In this document: in pieces, positions 25,454-33,457 of the stretch
Position numbering within the stretch: the first letter of the stretch is position 1
Layout: each line of letters starts with the position of its first letter
Origin: Luethyella okanaganae
Lineage (GTDB): Bacteria; Actinomycetota; Actinomycetes; Actinomycetales; Microbacteriaceae
DNA: 64,000 nucleotides
Assembly: GCF_042660285.1 (NCBI RefSeq)
Contig: NZ_JBHSTP010000001.1
Location: forward strand, 434,001-498,000
Reading direction: 5' to 3'
Position numbers and translations under genes: made by a program
The notes under the pieces: model-generated
What the model was told of the DNA's origin: nothing
Databases searched by the model: none
What the model saw: the letters and a program-made list of their open reading frames with translations, nothing else

Positions 25454-26608
25454 ATGCCGCACGCAGTGAAGTTCTCCCGATACGGCGGTCCCGAGGTTCT
25501 CGAGGTCGTTGAGATCGCGATCCCGAGGCCGGCCGATGGCGAGGTACTCGTCGAGGTCGTCGCGGCTGGGATCAATCCTGCAGAGTCGGCGATTCGCGAG
25601 GGCAGACTCTCAGAGAGGTGGGTCTCGCGATTTCCCCAGGGGCAGGGCAGCGACTTCGCGGGCTTCGTCTCTGCGCTGGGCCGCGGTGTCACGTCATTCG
25701 AGGTGAACGACGCCGTGATCGGACACACCTCGCGAGGTTCGCACGCCAGTCACCTGGTCGTGCCCGCCACGAATCTCACTCCCAAGCCGCGGCGCCTCCC
25801 CTGGGAGGTCGCCGGCAGCCTGTTCGTGGTGGGCACCACTGCCTGGGCCGCTGTCAACGCCGTTGGCGTGAAGGCGGGCGATGTCGTCGTCGTCTCGGCC
25901 GCGGCCGGGGGCGTTGGCTGCATCGCAGCACAGCTGGCGCGTCTGCGCGGTGCGACGGTCATCGGCACGGCGAGTCCCGAGAACTTCGACTTCTTGCGGC
26001 AGCTCGGGGTGATTCCCGTCGCCCACGGCCCCGGAGTCGTCGAGCGCATCCGCGCGGTGACCCCGCACGGCGTCGACGCGTATCTCGACACGCACGGCGG
26101 TGACAACATCCACACCGCGGTCGAGCTCGGGGTGTCTCGGTATCGGATCAATACGATCATCGACTGGGAGGCGATCGACGAGTACGGCCTCAACACGATG
26201 GCCGACGCGGATTCGGAGGCCACCGAGGTGCTGGCCAAGGTCGCCCATCTCGTCGCCCAGCACAAGCTCGTCGTACCCGTCTCCGACATCTTCCCGCTCG
26301 AACGCGTGCGCGAGGCGTTCGTCGAACTCGACCGTGGCCATACCCGCGGCAAGATCGTGCTCGGCATGCAGCCCGTGAACTACCGGCACCAGCGCGTGCA
26401 GGCCGTCGACGTCAAGGAGGCGGCGGTGACGGTCGGGGTCTCGACGGAGCATCCGCACATGGACGTCTACGAGAACCTGCCGCCCGTCATCGGCCACCTA
26501 CCGCATCAGGCGCATCCGCACCCATCGGACACGCGGCGTTCCGAGCCAGCAGACGACCCCCTTGATCGGCCGCAGGATCGGGATCGCGTCGGGCTTCCGC
26601 TCGGCTGA
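25454..26608 (+). CDS. NADP-dependent zinc-free alcohol dehydrogenase / quinone oxidoreductase
   Basis: A medium-chain dehydrogenase/reductase of the quinone-oxidoreductase branch. It starts at ATG 25454 (MPHAVKFSRYGGPEVL) behind GGAGGTGAG. The catalytic-domain phrase VEVVAAGINPAES and the nucleotide loop VVSAAAGGVGCIAAQLARL are clear, and no structural zinc cysteines are seen. The usual end (GKIVLGMQP) falls near residue 307. Here the frame runs on for about 75 residues of His/Pro/Arg-rich sequence unlike the family. In the next frame a stop follows directly after GMQP-equivalent codons, so a one-base shift near 26370 may have lost the normal end. Confidence 0.8.
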   Translation: MPHAVKFSRYGGPEVLEVVEIAIPRPADGEVLVEVVAAGINPAESAIREGRLSERWVSRFPQGQGSDFAGFVSALGRGVTSFEVNDAVIGHTSRGSHASHLVVPATNLTPKPRRLPWEVAGSLFVVGTTAWAAVNAVGVKAGDVVVVSAAAGGVGCIAAQLARLRGATVIGTASPENFDFLRQLGVIPVAHGPGVVERIRAVTPHGVDAYLDTHGGDNIHTAVELGVSRYRINTIIDWEAIDEYGLNTMADADSEATEVLAKVAHLVAQHKLVVPVSDIFPLERVREAFVELDRGHTRGKIVLGMQPVNYRHQRVQAVDVKEAAVTVGVSTEHPHMDVYENLPPVIGHLPHQAHPHPSDTRRSEPADDPLDRPQDRDRVGLPLG

Positions 26609-26698
26609 CGAACGATGGGCGGGCCGGGGAGGAGAAGCCGGAATCAGCCCGAGGTAACACAGCAGGGGCGGCCTCGTGCGCCGAATAGGATGGTCAGC

Positions 26699-28261
26699 AT
26701 GTCCGACGGCTCTTCGTTCTATATAACAACGCCGATTTTCTACGTCAACGACGTGCCGCACATCGGTCATGCCTACACGGAGGTCGCCGCGGACGTGCTC
26801 GCACGCTGGCACCGTCAGCGTGGCGACGACACGTGGTTCCTCACGGGAACCGACGAGCACGGCCAGAAGATCCTGCGCACCGCGACCGCCAACAGTGTGA
26901 CCCCTCAGGAGTGGGCCGACAAACTCGTCGAGGAGGCCTGGAAGCCGCTGCTCGAGACGATCGACCTCTCGAACGACGATTTCATCCGCACGACGGAGCC
27001 GCGTCACGAGGAGAACGTGCAGAAGTTCCTGCAGCGCCTCTACGACGCCGGGTTCATCTACACGGGTGAGTACGAAGGCTACTATTGCGTCGGCTGCGAG
27101 GAGTACAAGCAGCCGAGTGAACTCCTCGACGGCGAGGGGGAGTACGTCGGCCTGAAGGTCTGCGCGATCCATTCGAAGCCCGTCGAACTGCTCAACGAGA
27201 AGAACTACTTCTTCAAGATGAGCGCCTTCGCCGAACGGTTGCTCGCTCTCTACGAGGAGCGCCCCGACTTCGTCCAGCCCGAGAGCGCCCGCAACGAGGC
27301 GGTGTCGTTCGTTCGCCAGGGTCTCGCCGACCTCTCCATCTCGCGCTCCAGTTTCGACTGGGGCGTCAAGGTGCCGTGGGACGACAGCCACGTCGTCTAC
27401 GTCTGGTTCGACGCTCTGCTCAACTACATCACCGCGGCCGGTTACGGTCAGGACGACGAGGTCTTCTCGGATCGCTGGCCCGCGACCCACATCATCGGAA
27501 AGGACATCCTCCGGTTCCACGCCGTCATCTGGCCGGCCATGCTGATGGCGGCCGGCCTCGACGTTCCGCATCGCGTGTTCGGGCACGGCTGGTTGCTCGT
27601 CGGCGGCGAGAAGATGAGCAAGTCGAAGCTCACCGGGATCGCGCCGACGCAGATCACCGACACCTTCGGCTCGGATGCGTTCCGCTACTACTTCATGCGC
27701 GCCATCAGCTTCGGTCAGGATGGCTCGTTCTCCTGGGAAGACCTCTCGGCGCGTTACACCGCCGAGCTCGCCAACGGCTTCGGCAATCTCGCTTCGCGCG
27801 TCATCGCCATGGTCGCGCGCTACTGCGATGGGGTCATCCCGGTGCCGGGGGAGTTCGGCGAGTCCGACGAGACCATCCGGGCGATCGAGCGCACGGTGAC
27901 GGACACCGCCTCTATCGCCATCGACCGGCTCGCGATCCACGAGGCCATCACCGCCGTCTGGGAGCTCGTCGACTCGCTCAACGGGTACATCACCGAGCAG
28001 GAACCGTGGGTGCTCGCGAAGGACCCCGACAAGCGTGCGCGCCTCGAGACGGTGCTGTTCACGGCTGTTCGCGGCCTCGGCACCCTCGCGGTGCTGCTCT
28101 CGCCCGTGCTGCCCAAGGCCACCGAGAGGCTGTGGACGGCGCTCGGCGGCGTCGGCACGGTTCAGAGCCAGCGCATCGACCGCGCCTGGGAATGGTCGGG
28201 CGAGTCATCGGTCGCACCGCTCGAGGCGCTGTTCCCCCGTATCGAATCGACGAGTGAGTAG
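26699..28261 (+). CDS. metG: Methionyl-tRNA synthetase
   Basis: A 520-residue class I synthetase charging tRNA-Met. The HIGH motif is PHIGHAY (residues 20-26) and the KMSKS loop GGEKMSKSKLTG (about 305-309). The single-knuckle insertion has CVGCEEYK followed by CAIH. There is no C-terminal EMAP domain, as in the short bacterial form. The start at ATG 26699 (MSDGSSFYITTPIFYV) matches the family; the frame is open a little further upstream. It leads the block metG-tatD-rsmA. Confidence 0.96.
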   Translation: MSDGSSFYITTPIFYVNDVPHIGHAYTEVAADVLARWHRQRGDDTWFLTGTDEHGQKILRTATANSVTPQEWADKLVEEAWKPLLETIDLSNDDFIRTTEPRHEENVQKFLQRLYDAGFIYTGEYEGYYCVGCEEYKQPSELLDGEGEYVGLKVCAIHSKPVELLNEKNYFFKMSAFAERLLALYEERPDFVQPESARNEAVSFVRQGLADLSISRSSFDWGVKVPWDDSHVVYVWFDALLNYITAAGYGQDDEVFSDRWPATHIIGKDILRFHAVIWPAMLMAAGLDVPHRVFGHGWLLVGGEKMSKSKLTGIAPTQITDTFGSDAFRYYFMRAISFGQDGSFSWEDLSARYTAELANGFGNLASRVIAMVARYCDGVIPVPGEFGESDETIRAIERTVTDTASIAIDRLAIHEAITAVWELVDSLNGYITEQEPWVLAKDPDKRARLETVLFTAVRGLGTLAVLLSPVLPKATERLWTALGGVGTVQSQRIDRAWEWSGESSVAPLEALFPRIESTSE

Positions 28262-28269
28262 GACGGGCC

Positions 28270-29220
28270 GTGAGTAACAACGCCGATGCGCACGTTCACC
28301 AGCAGACCGACGGGCATGAACTCGGCTACCCGCCGCTGCCGGAGGCGCTCACGGTCGGCGTTTACGACAACCACACCCACCTCGACCCTCCGACGGGACC
28401 AGGGCGGCCGATCGCCGACGGCAGGCATCAGCTCGACTATCGCGAGCAGCTCGACCGCGCATCAGCGGTCGGGGTGCGCGGAGTGATCCAGGTCGGCGGA
28501 GACGTCTGGACCTCGCGGTGGTCGGCGGCGACGGCCGCGATCGAGCCGAGGATGCTCGCCGCGGTCGCCATCCACCCCAACGAGGCACCCGTCTATGAGG
28601 CCGACGGCGGGCTCGACGACGCCCTCGCTGAGATCGACCGGCTCGCCGGGCTGCCGCGCGTCGTCGCTGTCGGCGAGACCGGACTCGACTTCTTCCGTAC
28701 CGGGCAGGAGGGGCTCGCCGCGCAATACCGCTCCTTCGAGGCGCACATCGAGATCGCCAAGCGGCACGACCTGGCGTTGCAGATCCACGATCGCGAGGCC
28801 CACGGCGAGGTCATCCGCACGCTCAAACGGGTCGGTGCTCCCGAACGCACTGTCTTCCACTGCTACTCGGGAGACGCGGAGATGGCCGAGATCTGCGCGG
28901 TGAACGGCTGGTACATGTCGTTCGCGGGCAACGTGACCTTCAAGAACGCCGAGAATCTGCGCGAGGCGCTCAGGGTGGCGCCGCGATCCCTCGTCCTCGT
29001 CGAGACGGATGCTCCGTTCCTCACCCCGATGCCATACCGAGGCCGGCCGAACGCGCCCTACCTGCTTCCGCACACCGTGCGGGCGATGGCCGCCCACCTC
29101 GACACCGACCTCGCACTGTTCGCCGCGCAGATCACCTCGAATTCCGAGCTCGTCTACGGCCGCTGGGATGCCGAGGCGATCGTCGCTCCCGAGGCCGGTG
29201 CCGTCGGAGGGCTTGCGTGA
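28270..29220 (+). CDS. TatD family metal-dependent hydrolase
   Basis: A 316-residue TIM-barrel DNase-like hydrolase starting at GTG 28270, eight bases after the metG stop. Metal-binding and family motifs are NHTHLDPP near residue 37, AVGETGLDFFRTG, LQIHDREAH, FHCYSG and VETDAPFLTP. TatD proteins act as 3'-5' exonucleases and in DNA repair or quality control. Its stop overlaps the GTG start of rsmA (GTGA). Confidence 0.92.
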   Translation: MSNNADAHVHQQTDGHELGYPPLPEALTVGVYDNHTHLDPPTGPGRPIADGRHQLDYREQLDRASAVGVRGVIQVGGDVWTSRWSAATAAIEPRMLAAVAIHPNEAPVYEADGGLDDALAEIDRLAGLPRVVAVGETGLDFFRTGQEGLAAQYRSFEAHIEIAKRHDLALQIHDREAHGEVIRTLKRVGAPERTVFHCYSGDAEMAEICAVNGWYMSFAGNVTFKNAENLREALRVAPRSLVLVETDAPFLTPMPYRGRPNAPYLLPHTVRAMAAHLDTDLALFAAQITSNSELVYGRWDAEAIVAPEAGAVGGLA

Positions 29221-30119
29221 ACGCGCACCGTCACGAGAGCCCGATTTCCGCCTCGAACCCTGGACACGGCCGGCTGCTCGGCCCGGCCGAGATCCGTGAT
29301 CTCGCGGAACTGCTCGATGTCACCCCAACGAAGAAGCTCGGCCAGAACTTCGTCATCGACGCGAACACGGTGCGGCGCATCGTCAAGACGGCGGGGATCA
29401 TCCCGGGCGAACACGTTGTCGAGGTCGGTCCGGGGCTGGGCTCCCTCACACTCGGGCTGCTCGAAGCGGGGGCGTCCGTGATCGCCGTGGAGATCGACAG
29501 GCGCCTCGCCGAGCAACTGCCCAAGACGGTCGAGCTCATGCAGCCGGCGGCCCCGCTCACGGTGATCCACGCCGACGCTCTGCGCATCGAGGAGTTGCCG
29601 GGCGACCCGGTGCGGCTCGTCGCCAACCTGCCGTACAACGTGTCAGTACCGGTGCTGCTGCACCTGCTCGAGCACTTCCCGTCGATCCGCGCCGGCATCG
29701 TCATGGTGCAGGCCGAGGTGGGGCAGCGGCTGGCGGCCCGACCCGGGTCGAAGGTCTACGGCAGCCCCAGTGTGAAGGCGGAGTGGTACGGCGCGTGGCG
29801 CACGGCCGGGCAGGTGTCCCGGCAGGTCTTCTGGCCGGTTCCGAACGTCGACTCCATCCTCGTTGGCTTCGAGCGTCGGGACGCCGCCGATGGAACGGGT
29901 GCTCTCGGCACGGAGGAGGAACGGCTCGTGACGTTCGAGCTCGTGGATGCGGCTTTCCAACAGCGCCGCAAGATGTTGCGCCAGTCCCTTTCCGGTGTTC
30001 TCGGTGCAGAGGCCTCATGGGTGCTCGAGGCGGCAGGGGTCGACCCGACGGCGCGGGGTGAGCAGCTGACCGTGCACGAGTTCCTCGCCATCGCTCGGGT
30101 CCGGCCGCTCGACGCCTAG
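29217..30119 (+). CDS. rsmA: 16S rRNA dimethyladenosine transferase
   Basis: A 300-residue KsgA/RsmA enzyme that dimethylates A1518 and A1519 in 16S rRNA during small-subunit maturation. It carries KKLGQNFVIDANTV, the AdoMet loop VEVGPGLGSLT, and the catalytic motif NLPYNVS near residue 137. The C-terminal helical domain contains FQQRRKMLRQSL. It starts at GTG 29217, overlapping the tatD stop, so translation is probably coupled. Confidence 0.96.
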   Translation: MNAHRHESPISASNPGHGRLLGPAEIRDLAELLDVTPTKKLGQNFVIDANTVRRIVKTAGIIPGEHVVEVGPGLGSLTLGLLEAGASVIAVEIDRRLAEQLPKTVELMQPAAPLTVIHADALRIEELPGDPVRLVANLPYNVSVPVLLHLLEHFPSIRAGIVMVQAEVGQRLAARPGSKVYGSPSVKAEWYGAWRTAGQVSRQVFWPVPNVDSILVGFERRDAADGTGALGTEEERLVTFELVDAAFQQRRKMLRQSLSGVLGAEASWVLEAAGVDPTARGEQLTVHEFLAIARVRPLDA

Positions 30120-30477
30120 TAGTGCTTGGTTAGCTCGGTCCGGCGCGTTGGCAGTATGGGCAGCGGCTGAGGAGGCGGATGACCGCGGTTTGGAGTTCGC
30201 GGAGCGTCTCGTAGATAGAGTCGCTGCTGTTTGCGTCTTGAATTCGTCGCCTTGTCGGACCCGTCGCGAAACGGCAGAGCGTTCCTCGCTTGGTGGCTTC
30301 CGGTGTCGTCGCGGCGCTGACTACGGGCGCTGTTGCGAGCACTAGTACTATGCGAGCACTAGTACTAGGAGACCGACACAGTCCGTTCGGGCGCGAGCGC
30401 GCTGGCGCGCCTTCTTTCAGCTATCGTGAGGGCCGAGCGGGTGAAATAGCCTGAGCCGTGAACGGGAAGAGGCGCAC
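30120..30477. other. 358-bp gap without a supported gene
   Basis: A minus-strand frame of 70 codons (30130-30342) ends LSRCPYCQRAGPS, but it has no recognisable domain or ribosome-binding site, and I do not call it. The gap contains a striking tandem repeat (30334-30367). The remaining sequence is less GC-biased than its surroundings, so it may be the remnant of a deleted gene and its promoter. Confidence 0.5.
30334..30367 (+). repeat. Two tandem 17-bp units with nested palindromes, operator-like
   Basis: Two adjoining identical copies of a 17-bp unit, TGCGAGCACTAGTACTA. Each contains overlapping palindromes ACTAGT and TAGTACTA. Repeated AT-rich palindromes of this kind are typical of TetR- or MarR-type operators overlapping a promoter. 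No regulator gene of that type lies beside it, so it looks orphaned. Confidence 0.55.
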
Positions 30478-30864
30478 ATGGCGGACTGGACGGTGACGGG
30501 TCGCGAAGATGGCGTGAGCGACCAGGCGCTCGCGAACGCTACGGGCAAGGCCTGGCCGGCGTGGTTCGCGGTGCTCGACGAGGCGGGTGCGCAGACATGG
30601 AAGCACTCCAAGACCGCGCAGTGGCTCGACGCGAACTTCACGATCGGCGGATGGTGGGCGCAGGGTGTGACCGTCGGCTATGAGCAGGCGCGTGGCATCC
30701 GCCTGCCTGGTCAGCGTCAGGACGGAACCTTCGAAGTCGGCGCCTCGAAGACGCTTCCCCTCGATCAGCAGAAAGCCATCGACGCGCTGATCGCCGCTGT
30801 GAGCGACGAGCTCGGCGCGCATGCAGGCGTGGCTGAAGGCGGCGGGCACGCTGAGCTAGGTTAG
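30478..30864 (+). CDS. DUF4287-like hypothetical protein
   Basis: A 128-residue protein with the pattern AWPAWFAVLDEAG, TWKHSKTAQWL and GGWWAQGVTVGYEQARGIR. I recognise this from DUF4287/DUF5655-type proteins and from the N-terminal part of some SRPBCC (AHSA1-like) proteins. The function is unknown. There is no signal peptide or membrane segment. It ends 4 bp before ispE and is probably co-transcribed with it. Confidence 0.75.
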   Translation: MADWTVTGREDGVSDQALANATGKAWPAWFAVLDEAGAQTWKHSKTAQWLDANFTIGGWWAQGVTVGYEQARGIRLPGQRQDGTFEVGASKTLPLDQQKAIDALIAAVSDELGAHAGVAEGGGHAELG

Positions 30865-30868
30865 AACC

Positions 30869-31804
30869 ATGACCATCGCGGCCACCTCTCCGGTTGCGCA
30901 CGCGAGAGCGCCGGGCAAGATCAATGTGTTCCTCAAGGTCGGTGCGCGGCTCGACGACGGTTACCACGAGATCGCGACGGCCTATCAGGCCGTGTCCCTC
31001 TACGAGGACGTGCGCGCACACCCCGCCGACGACTTCTCGGTCTCGTTCGGCGGCAGCGTAGACACCTCAGGACTCGAGACAGACGGCAGCAACCTCGCGA
31101 TCAAGGCGGCACGGCTGCTGGCCAGAAAGACGGGCTTCCGCGGCGGTGTGCACCTCGAGATCGACAAGAGCGTTCCCATCGCGGGCGGCATGGGCGGAGG
31201 GTCCGCGGATGCCGCTGCCACCCTGCTCGCATGCGACGCGCTGTGGGGCACCGAGGCGACGAGGGAGGAGCTCGTCATCCTCGCCGCCAAGCTTGGTGCC
31301 GACGTGCCCTTCGCGCTCACAGGGGGGACGGCGATCGGTACCGGCCGTGGAGACCAGCTGAGCCCTGCGCTCGCACAGGGAAGCTTCCACTGGGTGCTCG
31401 CGATCGCCGAATTCGGCATGTCGACGCCGGCCGTCTACGCGGAACTCGATCGTCACCGGGAGCGCCACGTCCACGACATCTCGCCGTCGCCGGGGGTGCC
31501 GACCGTCGATGCTCGCGTGCTGCAGGCTTTGCGGGCGGGTGACGCCCGCATGCTCGCAGAGTCTCTGCACAACGACCTGCAGGCGCCAGCTCTGCACCTC
31601 GCGCCCGGGCTCGGCCAGATTCTCGAGCTCGGCGAAGAGAACGGAGCGATCACCGGCCTGGTCTCCGGCTCAGGGCCGACTGTCGCGTTCCTCACGAGCG
31701 ACGCCGATTCCGCCCTCGAGCTCCAGGTCGCCCTCTCCGCGTCGCGCCTCACGGCCGTGCGCGCCCACGGTCCCGTGCACGGCGCGCGCCTCCTCCCCGA
31801 CTAA
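30869..31804 (+). CDS. ispE: 4-diphosphocytidyl-2-C-methyl-D-erythritol kinase
   Basis: A 311-residue GHMP kinase of the non-mevalonate isoprenoid pathway that phosphorylates CDP-methylerythritol. It has ARAPGKINVFLKVG at the N-terminus, the ATP-binding loop GGMGGGSADAAATL (about residues 107-120), DVPFALTGGTAIGTGRG and the closing SGSGPTVAFL. The neighbour rsmA two genes upstream is a conserved association in actinobacteria. Downstream synteny is interrupted by the palindrome-flanked DUF559 gene. Confidence 0.95.
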   Translation: MTIAATSPVAHARAPGKINVFLKVGARLDDGYHEIATAYQAVSLYEDVRAHPADDFSVSFGGSVDTSGLETDGSNLAIKAARLLARKTGFRGGVHLEIDKSVPIAGGMGGGSADAAATLLACDALWGTEATREELVILAAKLGADVPFALTGGTAIGTGRGDQLSPALAQGSFHWVLAIAEFGMSTPAVYAELDRHRERHVHDISPSPGVPTVDARVLQALRAGDARMLAESLHNDLQAPALHLAPGLGQILELGEENGAITGLVSGSGPTVAFLTSDADSALELQVALSASRLTAVRAHGPVHGARLLPD

Positions 31805-31831
31805 CTCACCACCTCCCTCCCATTCTTACCT

Positions 31832-31897
31832 GTTCGCGAGACTGCGTGAATCGTCCTTAAAGTGGCTTATTTCGACGATTCACGCAGTCTCGCGAAC
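31832..31897 (+). repeat. Long perfect palindrome, left copy (24-bp arms)
   Basis: The left arm at 31832-31855 is the exact reverse complement of the right arm at 31874-31897, with an 18-base loop. The arm contains CGCGAGACTGCGTGAATCGT. The same 21-bp core makes the arms of the second palindrome at 32889-32948, and the loops also resemble each other (AAAG, then G/C, then TAT), giving both the same orientation. There is no T-tract, so a plain terminator after ispE is not the best reading. Confidence 0.9.
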
Positions 31898-31933
31898 GGG
31901 CGGGAGGCGGGTTGTGGATAGTTTGCGCGTCGG

Positions 31934-32887
31934 GTGGGACGGAGCGTGCATGATGTGCGCGTGCGAAAGAGACGACCGATCCCCGATCACCTTCGCGGTC
32001 GCCCGATCGCCGCGCGTGATGCCGCGTCGGTCGGCCTGACGGAGTCGTTGTGGCGTGGTCCCGGATTGGCGAGACCATTCCATGGGGTGCGGATCGCGCA
32101 CGATGCCGAGCTCTCTGTGCGCGAACTCATCGAGGCGTATTCGAGGAGGATGCCGCCGGCCCAGTTCTTCAGCCATACCTCGGCGGCACTTCTGTATGGA
32201 ATGCCGCTGCCCACGCGCCTCGAGCGGTCGTCGCTCATTCATGTGAGTGCCGAACCCGGAGGCGCGATTCCGCGTGCACGGGGTGTGATCGGGCATCACG
32301 CGGCATGGGACAGGACTCCGACGACGCTCGGCGCGCTCCGTGCGAGCTCGCCCCTCGACACCTGGTGCGAGCTGTCGACGATTCTCGAACTCGACGACCT
32401 CGTCGCCGTCGGCGACTTCATCGTCACCGGCGACGAGCCTTTCTCGGGACATCCGCCGCTCTCCTGCCTCGATGACATGGGTGCCGCCGTGACGGCGCAC
32501 GGACGTCGGCGTGGCGCCCGGAGCCTCTCGGCGGCTCTGCGGCTCGTGCGATACGGCCCTCTCTCCCGAATGGAGACGATCACTCGCTTGTTCGTCGTTC
32601 GCGCGGGGCTTCCCGAGCCTTCCATCAACTATCGAGTCTGCGACACGCATGGTCGACCGGTGTCGATGGTCGACCTCGCGTTCGTCGACTGGAAGGTCGC
32701 GGTCGAGTATCAGGGCGATCATCACCGCGAGAAAGGGCGGTTTCGAGACGACATCGCGCGTCGTGAGCGGCTGGAAGATCTTGGCTGGACCGTCGTCTAC
32801 ATCTCCATCGACGACATGGGGTTGCGCCCGGCCGAGACGATCGCCCGCCTTCGCACTCGCCTCCGCTCCCGAGGAGCCCCCCTATGA
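31934..32887 (+). CDS. DUF559 (Vsr-like nuclease fold) protein with AbiEi-like N-terminus
   Basis: Up to 317 residues from GTG 31934; GTG 31946 and 31955 are alternatives. The N-terminal 200 residues resemble AbiEi-type antitoxin/DUF559 leader regions (FFSHTSAALLYGMPLP). The C-terminal 110 residues form a PD-(D/E)XK-like DUF559 domain: METITRL (Glu about 214), SMVDLAFVDWKVAVEYQG with an Asp and the E-x-Q pair near 257-259, then a helix with RRERLEDLGWTVVYIS. It stands alone between two matching palindromes; its stop lies one base from the right one. Molecular role unknown: nuclease, antitoxin-like or element-associated. Confidence 0.75.
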   Translation: MGRSVHDVRVRKRRPIPDHLRGRPIAARDAASVGLTESLWRGPGLARPFHGVRIAHDAELSVRELIEAYSRRMPPAQFFSHTSAALLYGMPLPTRLERSSLIHVSAEPGGAIPRARGVIGHHAAWDRTPTTLGALRASSPLDTWCELSTILELDDLVAVGDFIVTGDEPFSGHPPLSCLDDMGAAVTAHGRRRGARSLSAALRLVRYGPLSRMETITRLFVVRAGLPEPSINYRVCDTHGRPVSMVDLAFVDWKVAVEYQGDHHREKGRFRDDIARRERLEDLGWTVVYISIDDMGLRPAETIARLRTRLRSRGAPL

Positions 32888-32888
32888 C

Positions 32889-32948
32889 CGCGAGACTGCG
32901 TGAATCGTCGAAAAGAGCCCCCTATCCGACGATTCACGCAGTCTCGCG
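32889..32948 (+). repeat. Long perfect palindrome, right copy (22-bp arms)
   Basis: The arms at 32889-32910 and 32927-32948 are exact reverse complements around a 16-base loop. They share the 21-bp core of the left palindrome at 31832-31897. The left arm begins one base after the DUF559 stop codon, and the element ends 27 bp before an aldo/keto reductase fragment. It could serve as a transcription barrier, but the sequence identity to the left copy points to a repeat family. Confidence 0.9.
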
Positions 32949-32975
32949 AAGGGAGAAAGGGAGAGGGGAGAGCAC

Positions 32976-33075
32976 GAGCAGACCAAGGTCGGGCCCGCGG
33001 TCAATCGGGTCGAGGTGCACCCGTACTTCTCCCAGCCCGATATGCAGAAGGAGCCTGTCGCCACGCACGGCGACA
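32976..33075 (+). pseudogene. Aldo/keto reductase fragment
   Basis: About 33 codons in one frame read VGPAVNRVEVHPYFSQPDMQ, matching the conserved PAVNQVEVHPYF segment in the second half of diketogluconate-reductase-type aldo/keto reductases. Nothing before it (palindrome) or after it (about residue HGDSRG) fits the family. It is an internal scrap of a gene lost by deletion or rearrangement. Confidence 0.6.
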
Positions 33076-33233
33076 GTCGCGGCAGCCCCTTCAGCGCTCA
33101 TCAACAGCTCAGACACCGACAGCCGGGTCTCGGGCCGGCTGGATAGCCCTTCGAGGGCAGGTCCGCGACCGCGGCTTGACCGAAGGAGGAGGCTGCCGCG
33201 GGCTGGCAGGTTGCTTGGATATCCTGGGACAAC

Positions 33234-33396
33234 ATGGCGCACTTACTGGGGGCCCAAGCCCTACACCTCGAATACCCGACCAAAGTCGTCTTCGACTCCG
33301 TCTCGCTGGGAGTGAACGGGGGAGACCGGATCGGGATCGTCGGCCGCAACGGCGACGGCAAGTCGAGCCTGCTTGCGATGCTCGCCGGGTGTCGCG
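33234..33396 (+). pseudogene. 5' fragment of an ABC-F ATPase gene
   Basis: ATG 33234 opens an ABC-F N-terminus (MAHLLGAQALHLEYPTKVV) with an intact Walker A, GRNGDGKSS. It is closely similar to the complete gene starting at 33458. The similarity ends at about 33396 after LLAMLAG; the frame then runs through unrelated sequence to a stop at 33458. Given its place after ispE, this is probably the remnant of the ancestral ABC-F gene, broken where the downstream segment joined. Confidence 0.8.
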
Positions 33397-33457
33397 GCGT
33401 GCGCCGCGGGCCTGGCCTGGGGTGCCCTGGACGCCGGGCGATGGTTGGAGTGCGTTG

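Noticed and set aside
26498..27940. 480-codon minus-strand frame opposite metG
   Set aside because: Antisense shadow of a well-conserved synthetase with no recognisable domain.
30130..30342. 70-codon minus-strand frame ending CPYCQRAGPS
   Set aside because: No ribosome-binding site, no domain, and its start overlaps the tandem repeat. Kept only as part of the gap description.
31934..32887. DUF559 gene as half of a classical AbiE toxin-antitoxin pair
   Set aside because: No AbiEii-like nucleotidyltransferase toxin gene is adjacent; the gene stands alone between the palindromes.
31832..32948. The two long palindromes as ordinary rho-independent terminators
   Set aside because: They lack T-tracts, have much longer arms than needed, and share sequence with each other, which simple terminators would not.
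32934..33242. Minus-strand frame with protein-like stretch between the right palindrome and the ABC-F fragment
   Set aside because: It is opposite the aldo/keto reductase scrap and begins opposite the ABC-F start; it has no start signal and no family match. The plus-strand match is more specific.
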